From Crambe crambe (Eukaryota > Porifera > Demospongiae > Poecilosclerida > Crambeidae), in the NCBI GenBank assembly GCA_963924555.1, contig OZ004595.1, positions 2,914,001 through 2,978,000 of the forward strand: a stretch of DNA of 64,000 bases, in the 5' to 3' direction. A program made the position numbers and the translations under genes. Numbering within the stretch: position 1 is the first letter of the stretch; each line of letters starts with the position of its first letter. Below, piece by piece: positions 21,832 through 32,400 of this stretch. The notes beneath the pieces are model-generated. The model saw only the letters and a program-made list of their open reading frames with translations. It was not told the origin of the DNA and did no database searches.

Positions 21832-21842
21832 TGCGCATGCGC
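21832..21842. promoter_or_regulatory. TGCGCATGCGC palindrome upstream of RecQ-like pseudogene
   Basis: A perfect TGCGCATGCGC palindrome of NRF1-site type about 110 bp upstream of the first RecQ-like coding sequence. The same palindrome also occurs inside repeats (about 5777 and 16540), so it may be element-derived. Promoter use is inferred only. Confidence 0.35.
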
Positions 21843-21944
21843 CAATTTTCCCCCGTTTGTTGGGGATTCGTAATCTCTCAGTAATCTTCCGTGACGTATG
21901 ACGTAACAGTGCTGCGTCCAGTACCGCCAGTTCTCAGAACTTTG

Positions 21945-23280
21945 CGGATTGTGTGTTATACGCCCTATCTCAGCTTGGAAAATCTAATCTAGAGCTGAAG
22001 AAGGAGCAACGGCAAGCAATTATCGGGGTGAAGACGTTTTTGTTTCTTTGCCAACTGCATGGATTTGGCAAAAGTATCTGTTTTCAGGTACTCCCTTTCC
22101 TCTTTGACCGTAAGCGTGGATTGGTTGGTAGAAGTTGTGCTAGAAGTTGTGCTATCATAATATCTCCACTGATTGCTCTGATGATTGACCAAGTTGGAAG
22201 TTTGAGGAGAAGTGATGTTTATCTCTGGCACAAGGGAGAGCAGCATTGTGGATAAGGAACTTGCCAGTCTTGTCTTCTCATCTCCAGAAGCCCTCACATA
22301 TCCAAAGTGGAGAGAAGCTCTGGAAAATCCCCTCGTGTCAAGCCGTGTGTGTGCTGTTGTCATTAATGAAGCTCACTGTGTGTCAAAGTGGTAAGTTGAA
22401 AGCTAATCCACAACAACTACCCTGTAGAAAATTAATGTTACTAGCTGTAATATTGAACATAACATTATAGGAGCAAGGACTTTAGGCCAACTTTTGGGCG
22501 TCTGGCAGAGGTGCGTGCCTTAGTGCCACCACGCACTCCATGGATGGCCTGTACTGCTACAGCTTCTAGGCATGTAAAGGAGGAGGTGATCGATATAGTC
22601 TTGAGATGTCTGACTGCACTGAGGTCACTGCTTCTCCAGATCAGCCCGACATTTACTATGAGGTTAAGCCTCGGACTGACATAGACACCGCCTCTCGTTA
22701 CACCTTAAGGGAAAAGACAGTCCATGCTCCCAGAGTGCTGGTGTATTGCCAGTCACTTGACACTTGTGCTGACCTCTATGCCCACTTCCACTATGAACTA
22801 GGGGATGCTTCATACTACCCTCAAGATTCTCCTCACCTTAGTGACTACCGGCTTTTTGGAATGTTCCATGCAGGCACAACTCGGTACAACAAAGATGTTA
22901 TCCTCAAGAGCCTCCTGGATCCTGACAGAATCGTGCGTGTTGTATTTGCTTTAGGCATGGGCATTGATCTCAAGGATGTGAATAATGCTATTCATTATGG
23001 TGCCCCACAGAGTCTGGAAAATTACTTTCGGGAGAGTGGTAGAGGAGGTAGGAGTGGTGGAGATGCAGTGTCCACTGTATACTGGAAGCCTGTTGATTGC
23101 CCAGTGAGGAAGCAACCAGTGACTCTCAGAGATCATGAACTTATTACAGTAAGGAAGTATGTAGAGAATGTCACAGCATGCCGACGAAAATGGCTTCTGG
23201 GTTATTTTGACATCCAGTTTGATGGTAAGCCAAGTCGCTGTTGTGACAATTGTTCAAATAGGACTGTGGATGGAGAGTGA
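21945..23280 (+). pseudogene. RecQ-like DNA helicase, frameshifted
   Basis: Recognisable SF2 helicase order: motif I split by an apparent 4-base insertion (catg, near 22060) so that LPT and GFGKSICFQ lie in different frames; Ia (IISPLIALMIDQV); motif II as NEAH (VVINEAHCVSKW); an intron 22391-22470; motif III (ACTATASRHVKEEV); V (FALGMGIDLKDVNNAIHYG); VI (ESGRGGRSGGDA); and the RecQ zinc cysteines (CRRKWLLGYFD ... CCDNC), ending at 23280. Further frame changes occur near 22215 and 22610. A working copy would be a 3'-5' helicase; this one cannot make the full protein. It is more divergent than cellular RecQ/BLM/WRN proteins and probably belongs to a mobile family, since a fragment recurs at 23994-24056. 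Confidence 0.75.
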
Positions 23281-23385
23281 TGATTGAGTTTGCTGCATCC
23301 ATGGGTGGTTTCTTCCTCCAGGAGATTTCTATAACAATATCTCCATCATCATCATCATCATCTTTTTTTTCTTCTAACATGCCTT

Positions 23386-23960
23386 GAGGACATGTCCCCA
23401 GATGCACTACATGCTCTTATTTCTTCATTATCCTTATGTGCACACACACATTCATGCATAATTTCGGTTATCTAGACATGTTTGTTTGTTTATTGTTTGT
23501 TGTTTGTTTTATTTGTCATGCCTGGAGGATATGTCATACACATTCTATTCATGTTGTTTGTTAATTTGTATTTGTAGTTTGTTTGTTTGTTATTGGATGA
23601 CATGTCCCCCAGATGCAATACATGCTCTTATTTCTTCATGTGCAACATGCTCATCTATGCATAATTTTGGTTATCTTGTTTGGTTAGTTTATTTGTTTGT
23701 TGTTGTTTGTTATTTGTCATGCATGGAGGACATGTCCCCCATGCTCTTATTCTTATGCATACATCCACACATTCATCTTTTTGTTTGTTCGTTCTCTCTC
23801 TCTTATTTATTTCAATTATCTTTTATGTTTATTTCATATTACTTTATGTCTTGTCTCTGTTGGTTGTGTTATGCATGTATGTTGGTTGTTTGTTGTGTCG
23901 GACAAAAACCAGTCATACCTCTTCGTGGTGTCCGATGGTAACAGCCGAGATGGCTGGCTA
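23386..23960. repeat. Degenerate tandem repeat
   Basis: Three imperfect units around gaggacatgtccccagatgc ... acatgctcttatttcttcat ... ttggttatct ... ttgtttgttgtttgtt (near 23386, 23598 and 23728). Long T/G-rich stretches open frames by chance in all three plus frames. I see no gene. Confidence 0.65.
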
Positions 23961-23993
23961 ACATGGCTGGTACTTATATTTTTGTCTCTTACA

Positions 23994-24056
23994 GGTAGGA
24001 GTATTGGAGAGGCATGCACTATAGCTACTGGAAGCCTGTTTACTGTCCACAACTAA
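23994..24056 (+). pseudogene. Fragment of a second RecQ-like copy
   Basis: After an acceptor-like ttacag, the sequence ggtaggagtattggagaggc ... tactggaagcctgtttactg parallels the motif VI region of the RecQ-like pseudogene (ggtaggagtggtggagatgc ... tactggaagcctgttgattg, 23049-23100). It shows that the region holds pieces of more than one copy. Confidence 0.55.
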
Positions 24057-24113
24057 GGTAAGGTATAAGATTTTAATTAATTGATTATGACTTACTTTCC
24101 CACGAATTATGAA

Positions 24114-25850
24114 TTATGGATGTGTGTGCGAAGTAAGAGTATGAAGGCACGACTTAAAATGAGAAACAAAAACACAAAGACACAATGAAACATCAAATTT
24201 GTGCAAGGGGTTCAGTTTCGTACCTTTGAATGACTTGTGCTCACGTGGGCCCATTTCAGCCAATATCTTGTTCTTCAGGACAGTGTCTACAACTTTCTTC
24301 ACATCGTCTCTGTCAGATTTTGTGCTATGTGCTGTTGTCCTGCAAGGAACACCAGACTGGGAATCGAATGTCTCGCTAATCTGTTGAAGAGTGGTGACAC
24401 TCCAAGCTGCTCTCTGAAGGGCTGACTCTGTAAGGTTGGACCCCATATTGCTGATGATTTGCTTCAGGAGCTTATTAACATGCTCATTGAACAAGTCACA
24501 TGGAATGTTGTTACCAGCCCCACCTCTCACATTAACAAACCGATGATGAGCAAGGTTGGGAGAACAAGTAATGGATCTGAAGTTTGAGTGCTTCTAAACT
24601 GTACTTGGTACAGCCAGCTACTTTAAAGTGTGGTAATAACAGTTTCCAACATCTAAACACTCACTCTCCATCTCCCTCATGCCAAGCATCACGAAATTCC
24701 ATTACTAACGAACCATAATGGCATAGAATCCGAGCATAGTTGAACACTCCGTCCCCCTTGTCTGCTACACTTTCATTGGTAAATGAGCCTTCAATGAGGG
24801 AGCAGCGCTCAACCACCATCATTGAAATTCTGTTGACAAAGGCCAACTTCTCAGAATTAGATGCCATGTGGATTCCAGGTGGGAGGACCAGTGGTTCGTC
24901 AAGACTGCTAAGACCAAAGATACCACAAGCACATGCCAGAAAGTGACCCTTGATGATGGTGCTTATAAAGTCAATGCAAGCATTCACATCTTTCTTTGGA
25001 TCCTTTGTCACACTAAGTCTGGTTAAGAAACTTCTGAAGAAAGTGTGTCCTGTGATCACCTGACGACTTGCCATACTGAGCTTTCCACCAAGCCTATTTG
25101 TGAGTGAGCATATAAAAGTTACAAGTGATTTTTTTGGTATTCCATAGAGCTAACTTACTCCAATAAAAGCTACAAGGCAGTGCCAGTCTTCCACCTGACC
25201 ACTGGCTTCAGATATCCTAGCCTATCCTTTACTGTGTTGCTACACATCATGTGCCTCTGAGCCCCAACCTGCCGCTCACATGTCACCTGGTCTCCTCCTG
25301 AAATAACTGGCCGATCATCAGGATAATTCTCCCCAAGGTAATTTTGCAGTGTCTTCATTATATTCAGCATGTCTTCATGTTTAACCTCAAAACATCTAAC
25401 ACAAAGACATCAGATTTTTTGCACATCTGAGCTGAATAACAATGAAGGATGTGTTTTGGAACCAACTTGGAGAAAGGAGCAAGTGCAGGGAAGTATTCTG
25501 TAAGGGTACGGGCTACTAGAACAATGAGATTATTCTTCACCGCAGCAACATCTGAACTGGTCGGGAGAAAATGTCTGGTGTAAATATCTGTTAGCTCTGA
25601 CACTTGTCCCCTAAATGGAAGCTCTGGAGATGGAGTGCGGCTTTTGCCTACAATTAGGCTGAACATATGCAGCATCTCTCCTTGGTGGTCTGAACAGAGA
25701 TCTCACACATGTTGCTGCTTGTCAACATTATCCCCCCAGAACTTGAATACACATCCATCCTTTATCCATTTCTGAATAGGAACTGTGTGCAGCTTGCTAA
25801 CATTGTCCATCATCCGTAATGTAGAATTATAACTAATGCACATTTTCATA
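24114..25850 (-). pseudogene. DUF6589-like gene, multiply frameshifted
   Basis: Read downwards from 25850: a stretch with FKFWGDNVDKQQHV then a stop (25703-25705); a block with VKNNLIVLVARTL and SKLVPKHILHCYSAQM; a block with ISGGDQVTCERQVGAQRHMM; an intron (donor GTAAGT at about 25157, acceptor near 25105); a block with DPKKDVNACIDFIS and YARILCHYGSLVMEF; and a last block (24530-24200) with RGGAGNNIPCDLFNEHVNKL. The order and motifs are those of the DUF6589 family common in sponge and cnidarian genomes, function unknown. Frame changes near 25375, 25190 and 24565 plus the stop make it a pseudogene. It converges on the RecQ-like pseudogene. Confidence 0.65.
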
Positions 25851-26065
25851 TGATTGAAATGCCCATACAACTAAAGGAATTAGCTAATGGTGAGTTATTA
25901 ATTATCAGGAAATTCAGTGATATTATATACCTGCTTTTCAGCATGACAGGAGTACATCAGGAGGGAAATCAAAGATTGCACTCCACACATCTCTCGATTT
26001 CTTTCTTTGAGCAAGATGGCAGCGGCGATGATCACAGCCTCAGCTCTGCAATATTCCCCAACGAA

Positions 26066-26345
26066 TTAACGAACGGGGAGAATTGCTTGCTGCTGCTCAG
26101 TATTAGGTGGGATTGTCCCAGCCGAGATAGGGCGGGCTCCCCTGATACATCTGATTGCTGATCGTAGGAGGGAAAACGTAAGCCTGCATCTCAGCCAAGA
26201 CAACGTGCAGCTATAAGAATTGTAGCTAGAAGGGTTGCTAGTCTTCCGTAGAAGATCTTTGCGCCACATGCCATACCACCAGATGCTGAGAAGACCAAAG
26301 GAGTAAATGAAGAGTGTTCCACCTCTCGTATTCTCCTCTCATAAC
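26066..26345 (-). pseudogene. LINE C-terminal fragment related to the 26.7-kb LINE
   Basis: The minus-strand reading YERRIREVEHSSFTPLVFSA, followed by FYGRLATLLAT and, in another frame, LRCRLTFSLLRSAIRCIRGA, matches the C-terminus of the RT at 26766-28463 (YEQRVREIEHASFTPLVLSA; LRCTITFSLLRSAIQCIRGA). A stop and a frame change are present. It is a second, shorter relic of the same family. Confidence 0.8.
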
Positions 26346-26369
26346 AGTTTTTCTTTTCTCACTAGCTAT

Positions 26370-26515
26370 AGGCAGTGGATGTAAATGTAGGGATTGTTTT
26401 CATACGAGGCTGCAGTACATTATACAGCCCAGTTAGATTTTATTTAACTTTTTATTTAGAAGAAATTTTTTGCGCTCACTTGTTTCTATTCTTTTTTTTA
26501 GTGCTTGAAGTTAAA
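26370..26515. repeat. Fragment of the 1.48-kb repeat family
   Basis: The stretch gttttcatacgaggctgcag ... cgctcacttgtttctattct ... gtgcttgaagtt matches part of the intronic repeats (about 10008-10135 and 11490-11615). It has no palindrome and is an isolated fragment. Confidence 0.75.
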
Positions 26516-26652
26516 AGTCAGTATGTGTAAGTATCATTACTAACAAAAGGACTAAATTCATGGTAAAATAGTTCTGTACCTCTCCGCTGAGTTCGCTGCA
26601 TGCTAGATGCGTACCGGCACGCCCGCGCGCGCGCAACGTGGATTTTTAACTT

Positions 26653-26691
<39 letters not shown>

Positions 26692-26765
26692 AATAATAAT
26701 ATGATGCTGATATATAATAATAATTATTATTGTTCAAATCGAGTTCGAAAGTTATCAGAAGAGTA

Positions 26766-28547
26766 TTATGATTTTGTTAGAAATGTTTCAGATCTAATGA
26801 GGTCCATTTGAGAAGGGGGAGATCTTGATGCGAACCCACTCCTCGAACGAGCACCCCGAATACACTGGATAGCAGATCTGAGTAGAGAGAAAGTGATGGT
26901 GCATCTCAGCCAGTCAATGGTTAAACTATACGGTTGTTCCCATTTTGTAGCTAGTAAGGAAGCCAGACGTTTATAGAATATAGTTGCCTCTCTTGCAAAA
27001 CCACCAGTAGCTGAGAGAACCAGTGGAGTAAAGGAAGCATGCTCGATTTCTCTTACCCTCTGTTCATATGCTCTTTTCTTAAGTCTCTCATGGTTCCTAT
27101 AACAAGATGACAGGGTGGATTTCTTATTTGAAGGAGCATGCGGGTTGAATATCCTCACATCTATGAAGGTTTTCTCGTGTCTTCCACCCCATAACCCGTT
27201 GACTGAAATATCTAGACGGGCACCATCATCTCCAATTGCACTAGCTCCGGAAAGCACTTCCCCAGTGAGAGCTTGCAGGCCAGGCTCTATCTTCACATCA
27301 TTACAAACTTCGGAGAGCAAATTAGCAGTAACATCTCTTATCTCGCTATGCCTAATGATAGGAAAACCCCCTCTTGGACATGAAAGTGAATGTTCAATCG
27401 AAAAATTTTTCCCGCAATCACAATTAGTGGGTAAATATGAAAATTGCCATCCATATCTTAGGGCTAAAGCATCATGGAAGGCACCTTTATGAAGAGCAAA
27501 TCCATACTCATCAATTGGCAATGTGGTTAACCAACTGGAGGCACCTTTTTCAGAAGCAAGATCCATAGCTCTCTTAAGATTGTCTGGAAGAAATTGCTTT
27601 ATTCGAGAGGCTTCTGTAGAGGATTTTGCACAATTCAAGTTGTGTACTTCAGCCTTGGCTTTCATCTGCTCACTCATGATTTCATATGTATAGTCAGGAA
27701 CTTGTGATAAAATAGCCTTTTTCAATGGCTCAGTGACTTTGAGAGAAGCCAAGAACTGAGAATCAGAATCTTTCAGGGGATTGGTTAAAGCGATGCCACC
27801 CAATCTAGCTGGTAAGGATAGAAGGTCACGTTCATTGTCATTAAAAGGAGGTTGGTTAGTTAGATTTGGAGCAAATCTTGTTCGGATAATTTCTTCAAGT
27901 GGATGGATAAGAGCACATATATCAGGAGTAACACGTGAGAGGTAACGCCACTTACTACATAACCCATGAGTAAGTACAGCATGAGCAGCATGAGGTTGGG
28001 TTTTAGCAATCTTACTAAGAAGTTCAATTTCCTCTGACCACTCAGATACTTTTGATACGACAAATTTTTTGATATACTCAGGTGTACCAAGTGGAGCCCC
28101 AAGATGAGGCCTACCTTCCGAGGTTACTTTCACACTAGTATTCTCGAAAGCATCGATAGCTTTGGTGAAGAATGATTTTTTGGTGATAAGCCAAGACTTG
28201 GAGGCATTGGCATGATATCCATATTTTGGACCCTCAGAAACAATTTTGTCCCACCAGTTCCTCAGGTGATTGATAGATCCTGTGGCAGTTGCATCATCAG
28301 CATACCAGGTTTGGCATACTTTACCATTCAACTTATTAATGAGGGGAATTGTGGCAATGGCATACATTGCCATTGCAAGGGGGTCACCTTGTGTAGTGCC
28401 TTCTTTTGAATACAGCACATCACCATCCACAAAGAGTTCTGTTGGTTCCCGGTAGGAATTCATGAGGATATTTGCAATTGAAGGACAGAGTCTTCTGATA
28501 TTCTGTAAAGCAGTTTGCCTATTGAGAGAATTGAATGCATTGGATGC
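26766..28547 (-). pseudogene. LINE RT with restriction-like endonuclease domain, 3' part
   Basis: The frame runs uninterrupted from the transposon junction to the stop at 26766. RT motifs: catalytic motif A (LVDASNAFN, at the junction), motif B (EGTTQGDPLAMAMYA), the catalytic YADD box (WYADDATATG) and thumb. Then come a C-x-C...H...C zinc knuckle (CDCGKNFSIEHSLSC) and a PD-(D/E)xK-like segment (ARLDISV ... TFIDVRIFNP). RT followed by knuckle and restriction-like endonuclease is the layout of R2/CRE/NeSL-type LINEs. The clade is not certain. Coding is broken because residues before motif A lie 7.5 kb away. Confidence 0.75.
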
Positions 28548-28556
28548 ATCTACCAG

Positions 28557-29005
28557 GGTCCTAGTGATTTTTGCATAAAATATAAAGAAATCCCTAGAGT
28601 TACTCTAGGGAATGATTTATGCAACCCATCCCTAGAGTTACTCTAGGGAATGATTTATGCAACTCATCCCTAGAGTAACTCATGGGAAGAAATTATACAG
28701 ACTGTGTTTTGCATAATTTCTGTGTTATAAGCAATTTTATTCTTTATTGGGGAGGAATTATGCAAAGTCCATTCCAGAGTAAAACCCTACAATTAGCTAG
28801 TAATGGCCTATGAATATCATTAACATCTCCTTTGCATAAAATAGTCCCATATAGTATACATCATTCCACTGTCAAGGGAAGGAATTATGCAAGTCCAGTG
28901 AAGAGTAAAATCCTGCCATCAATTTATAATGACACTATGAATATCGTTACAATCGTCTACAGTACTGTTTTACATAAAATAGTCCCATATAGTATACATC
29001 ATTCC
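28557..29005. repeat. Left terminal inverted repeat
   Basis: About 450 bp, near-identical in inverse orientation to 35670-36118. It contains two tagagttactctaggg palindromes followed by aatgatttatgcaac, then further ttatgcaa/ttgcataa boxes. On its inner side, an approximately 130-bp block (cattccactrtcaagggaag ... gagtaaaaycctgcc) is repeated at about 28861, 28998 and 29134, so the left end has extra units that the right end lacks. Confidence 0.85.
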
Positions 29006-29427
29006 ACTATCAAGGGAAGGAATTATGCAAGTCTAGTGAAGAGTAAAACCCTGCCATCAATTTATAATGACCCTATGAATATCGTTACAATCTTCTATGG
29101 TACTCTTTTGTATGAGTACAGGGAATAGCCCATCTTTCCACTGTCAAGGGAAGGAATATAATATACAAGTCCAGTGAAGAGTAAAACCTGCCAATCAATT
29201 AAATTTTATAATAACGCTATGAATATCAGGATTATGCAAGACTGAGTCTCCACATGCATAAAATGAACTGTCCAAAAATTTTGATTTGATAATGGAAGGA
29301 GTGATTAAAGTAGCTGCTAATTTTCTAGCAACTGTATATACGTATAGCTATTATTGAGATGAGTGACCTTGTTGCATGGCATGAATTTGCTAGCATATAG
29401 TGTTATTATTGTAAGTTTAATCGTTCA

Positions 29428-32400
29428 TTACGAAAAAATGATATCGTCTGCTTCCTCCAAGGGATCAATGTACACAGTTTGATTGTCGCTAGGGAAATAT
29501 GCACCATATTTCCCAGTTTGTGGGTCGAAATGCAATATCTGTGCATCAAACCACTCATACTTGTTAGTACCATTAATTTTGAACTTCATTTTCAGGTTAC
29601 GGCCAAGAAACTTTTTATTACATTTATGAAGCCTTGCTTTGCCTGAAGTTTGGGGGATAAAATCGTCATCATTATTTGCTAGTCTTGGACGCTTGGAATT
29701 AAATCCACAAGCTCCACCTGACCTTTTTGTTCCCTTTGTTTTCTCACTTGATGGTTCAAAGTGGCATTGACGATCTGGTGGCCCATACTGAGCACTTTGG
29801 TCTTTGCTTTGAGCTGAATTTTTCCTCCGAATATTTCTTTTAATGGCTGCTAACTTTCTACCCTTCTCACTTTTATCACAATATGAAAGTGAAATATTGT
29901 GTATTGCAGCTATGTGTTTAGCACATGCTGCTTTGTCATATTTGTACAAATTGACCATAGCAGTTTGAAGTGGCTGTGGCAGTGAATCCTTGCTGTCAAA
30001 GTTCTTCCTTTCTACAGCATTAGTATCTGATGGGCAGCGGTCCCAGACAGAGTCAAGCATTGCTGAATAGTCTTTGTGTAAAAGGTTCAAATGACGAGGG
30101 TTAATCCACCATTCCACCCACTTTGTAGCTGCTGTCCAATCTGTCTTGGAGTCAATAAAGGAAGCATCTTCTTTTGTTAGACCATCTACTGGACCTACAA
30201 GAACATGAGCTGAAGCCTTTTTACTGATAACTTCAAATGCATGCTGAACATCATTTCCTGCAGGTAGTTTAGGTATTGCTGAAGCAATCAATGAGAAAAG
30301 TGCTTTTTCACGTTCTTTGTCTTCAGAGGATGAAATACGATCTCTGACTCTTTGCCATGACCGTGTCCAATGGACTTTGCATCCTTTTAGAAGTGTGGAA
30401 GCCAATTCTTTCCCCACAGCCTTTCCGAGTCCTTTTATTTCTGCATCTGACCAGTCTATTACAATGCCGAGTAAGTTCTTTCCAAGTTCAAAATTTTCAC
30501 ATTCAGATTTACACTTCAAAAAGGTCTTTGAATAAGCTAAAGCATATGCATTTGCATCTTGCTTGTCCATTCGAATTCGACTCACTACCATCCAGTCCAT
30601 TGTTGTATAGTTGAATGCCACCATATTAAAAAGGTAACGATAATCTCTGGTTTCATTATATGTAATATCAGCCTCAACAAACTCTGAATCTGCCAATAGA
30701 GAGCACATCAAGGGATTCATACAAAAAACGTAACTGATACCCTCTTCAATGCCAGCAGATACCAAGTACGGTCTTGCCAGTTTTTTTATTTGGTGTACAT
30801 CACCTTCATTCCCTGTCAGTTCTTCATCCTTCACATCAATTGCATCTGCTACTTTTTCGAAGCTCGATGGTTCCCAGTTTGAACCAGCTGCAGTTCGTAA
30901 CTTGGTTTTCTTGACTTCACGAGATATCTTTCCAATGTGATTACTAGCTTTATCAATAGCACCAGGAACTGCATGTACTCCTTTACCTTTAGCAATTTCA
31001 CATGGTTTAAGACTAGGATTAATTTCTATAGCTTTGACTATCATTTGTTTCACTTTGGAACAGATTTTTGATGAGTTATGCATTGGATGATTGTGAAGTG
31101 AATCACAAGAGGTTTTCTGATGCCGCACAAAAGCAAACAACCAACGTCTGTGGTCTTCAGATACATTTTTTGGATAAATGTAAGCTATTTGCACAGGGCA
31201 AGGGTCACTGGAGTTGGTTTTTACAAGCTTTTGTGAAGGGTGCTCACCACATGGTCTCTGCGCTGTTAATGGTACCACATAATTGCAAGAATCAGCAGGG
31301 CAAGCTTTCACACCATTACATGATGCTACTCTGTACATCACTTTTTCTGAGGATCCATTAATCAAAACACTGACCTCTCTGTCCTTATTCCATCCACTTT
31401 TTGATATCTGTATATCTTCCCACATGTAGTGTGGATCAGAAGTAGACTGAGGCATGTCCATACAATTGGGAGTGTAAAAGGCTCTCTGTAACATTGCAGT
31501 CGAAAATACACCAGGAAATTGATACTCATTTTTACTAGAGATTACTTGCCAATTTTCACAGTCCTCCAATAATGATTTAATAGCTGTAATTGCATGACTT
31601 CCTTTACCAGCACGAACAGCTCTTGTACTTGTGGGTTCAGCTCTATCATCTGATTGTGCAGTACTAAGTCTTGCTTTTCTCAACCTTTCACAATTGTTGT
31701 CATCATTTAATAGCCATTGAGGAAGCAGCAACTGTTGGCCAGACTCAAGAGCAGATATGCCTCCATCGGTTTTGTTTATAATCCCTTGAATACCATAATG
31801 TTGGCTTTTCTTGATTATTGACCTCAATTGCTTTTTAGCTAGTCCAAGAACATGGCACTTTCTAATAAATGTTCTCCACCATTTTTCACTGTGTCCCCTT
31901 GAATTTCCATATGACATGGATGATTTATCATGGAGATTAGTCCATGCTAAAGAGGTACCTCTGATCCATTGTGTGATTTTGAGTTCACCTTTAGGACCAA
32001 GGACATCAATTGCATTATAGAGAATCTCTAATTCTTTTATCATGTCAATTTCACAAACTTCAGATTCATTGCTGCATACATCACAACATTCGTTGGAACT
32101 TGATACAGTTTCGGTTTCTTCACCAACAAGTTCTAGCAACATTTTTCTACGACATTTATTTGCAAGATCTGCCATCACATACTTCCAAGAGTCTGAAAAC
32201 TCATTTAAAATTCGGCTGCAATGGTCATGATTGACAAGATGACCTTTTATCCATGCACCAGCATGATCAACATTAGATAAATTGTAGAATATTGTTGCTT
32301 TAGCTGGCTGACCATTTCTTCCAGCACGCCCAAGTTCTTGGGCCCAACTACACATGTTTTCTGGAACACCATAGCGGATAATATGCCGAATATCTGGTTT

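Noticed and set aside
23486..24056. Overlapping hydrophobic frames as membrane-protein genes
   Set aside because: They arise from T/G-rich degenerate tandem repeats and are open in several frames at once.
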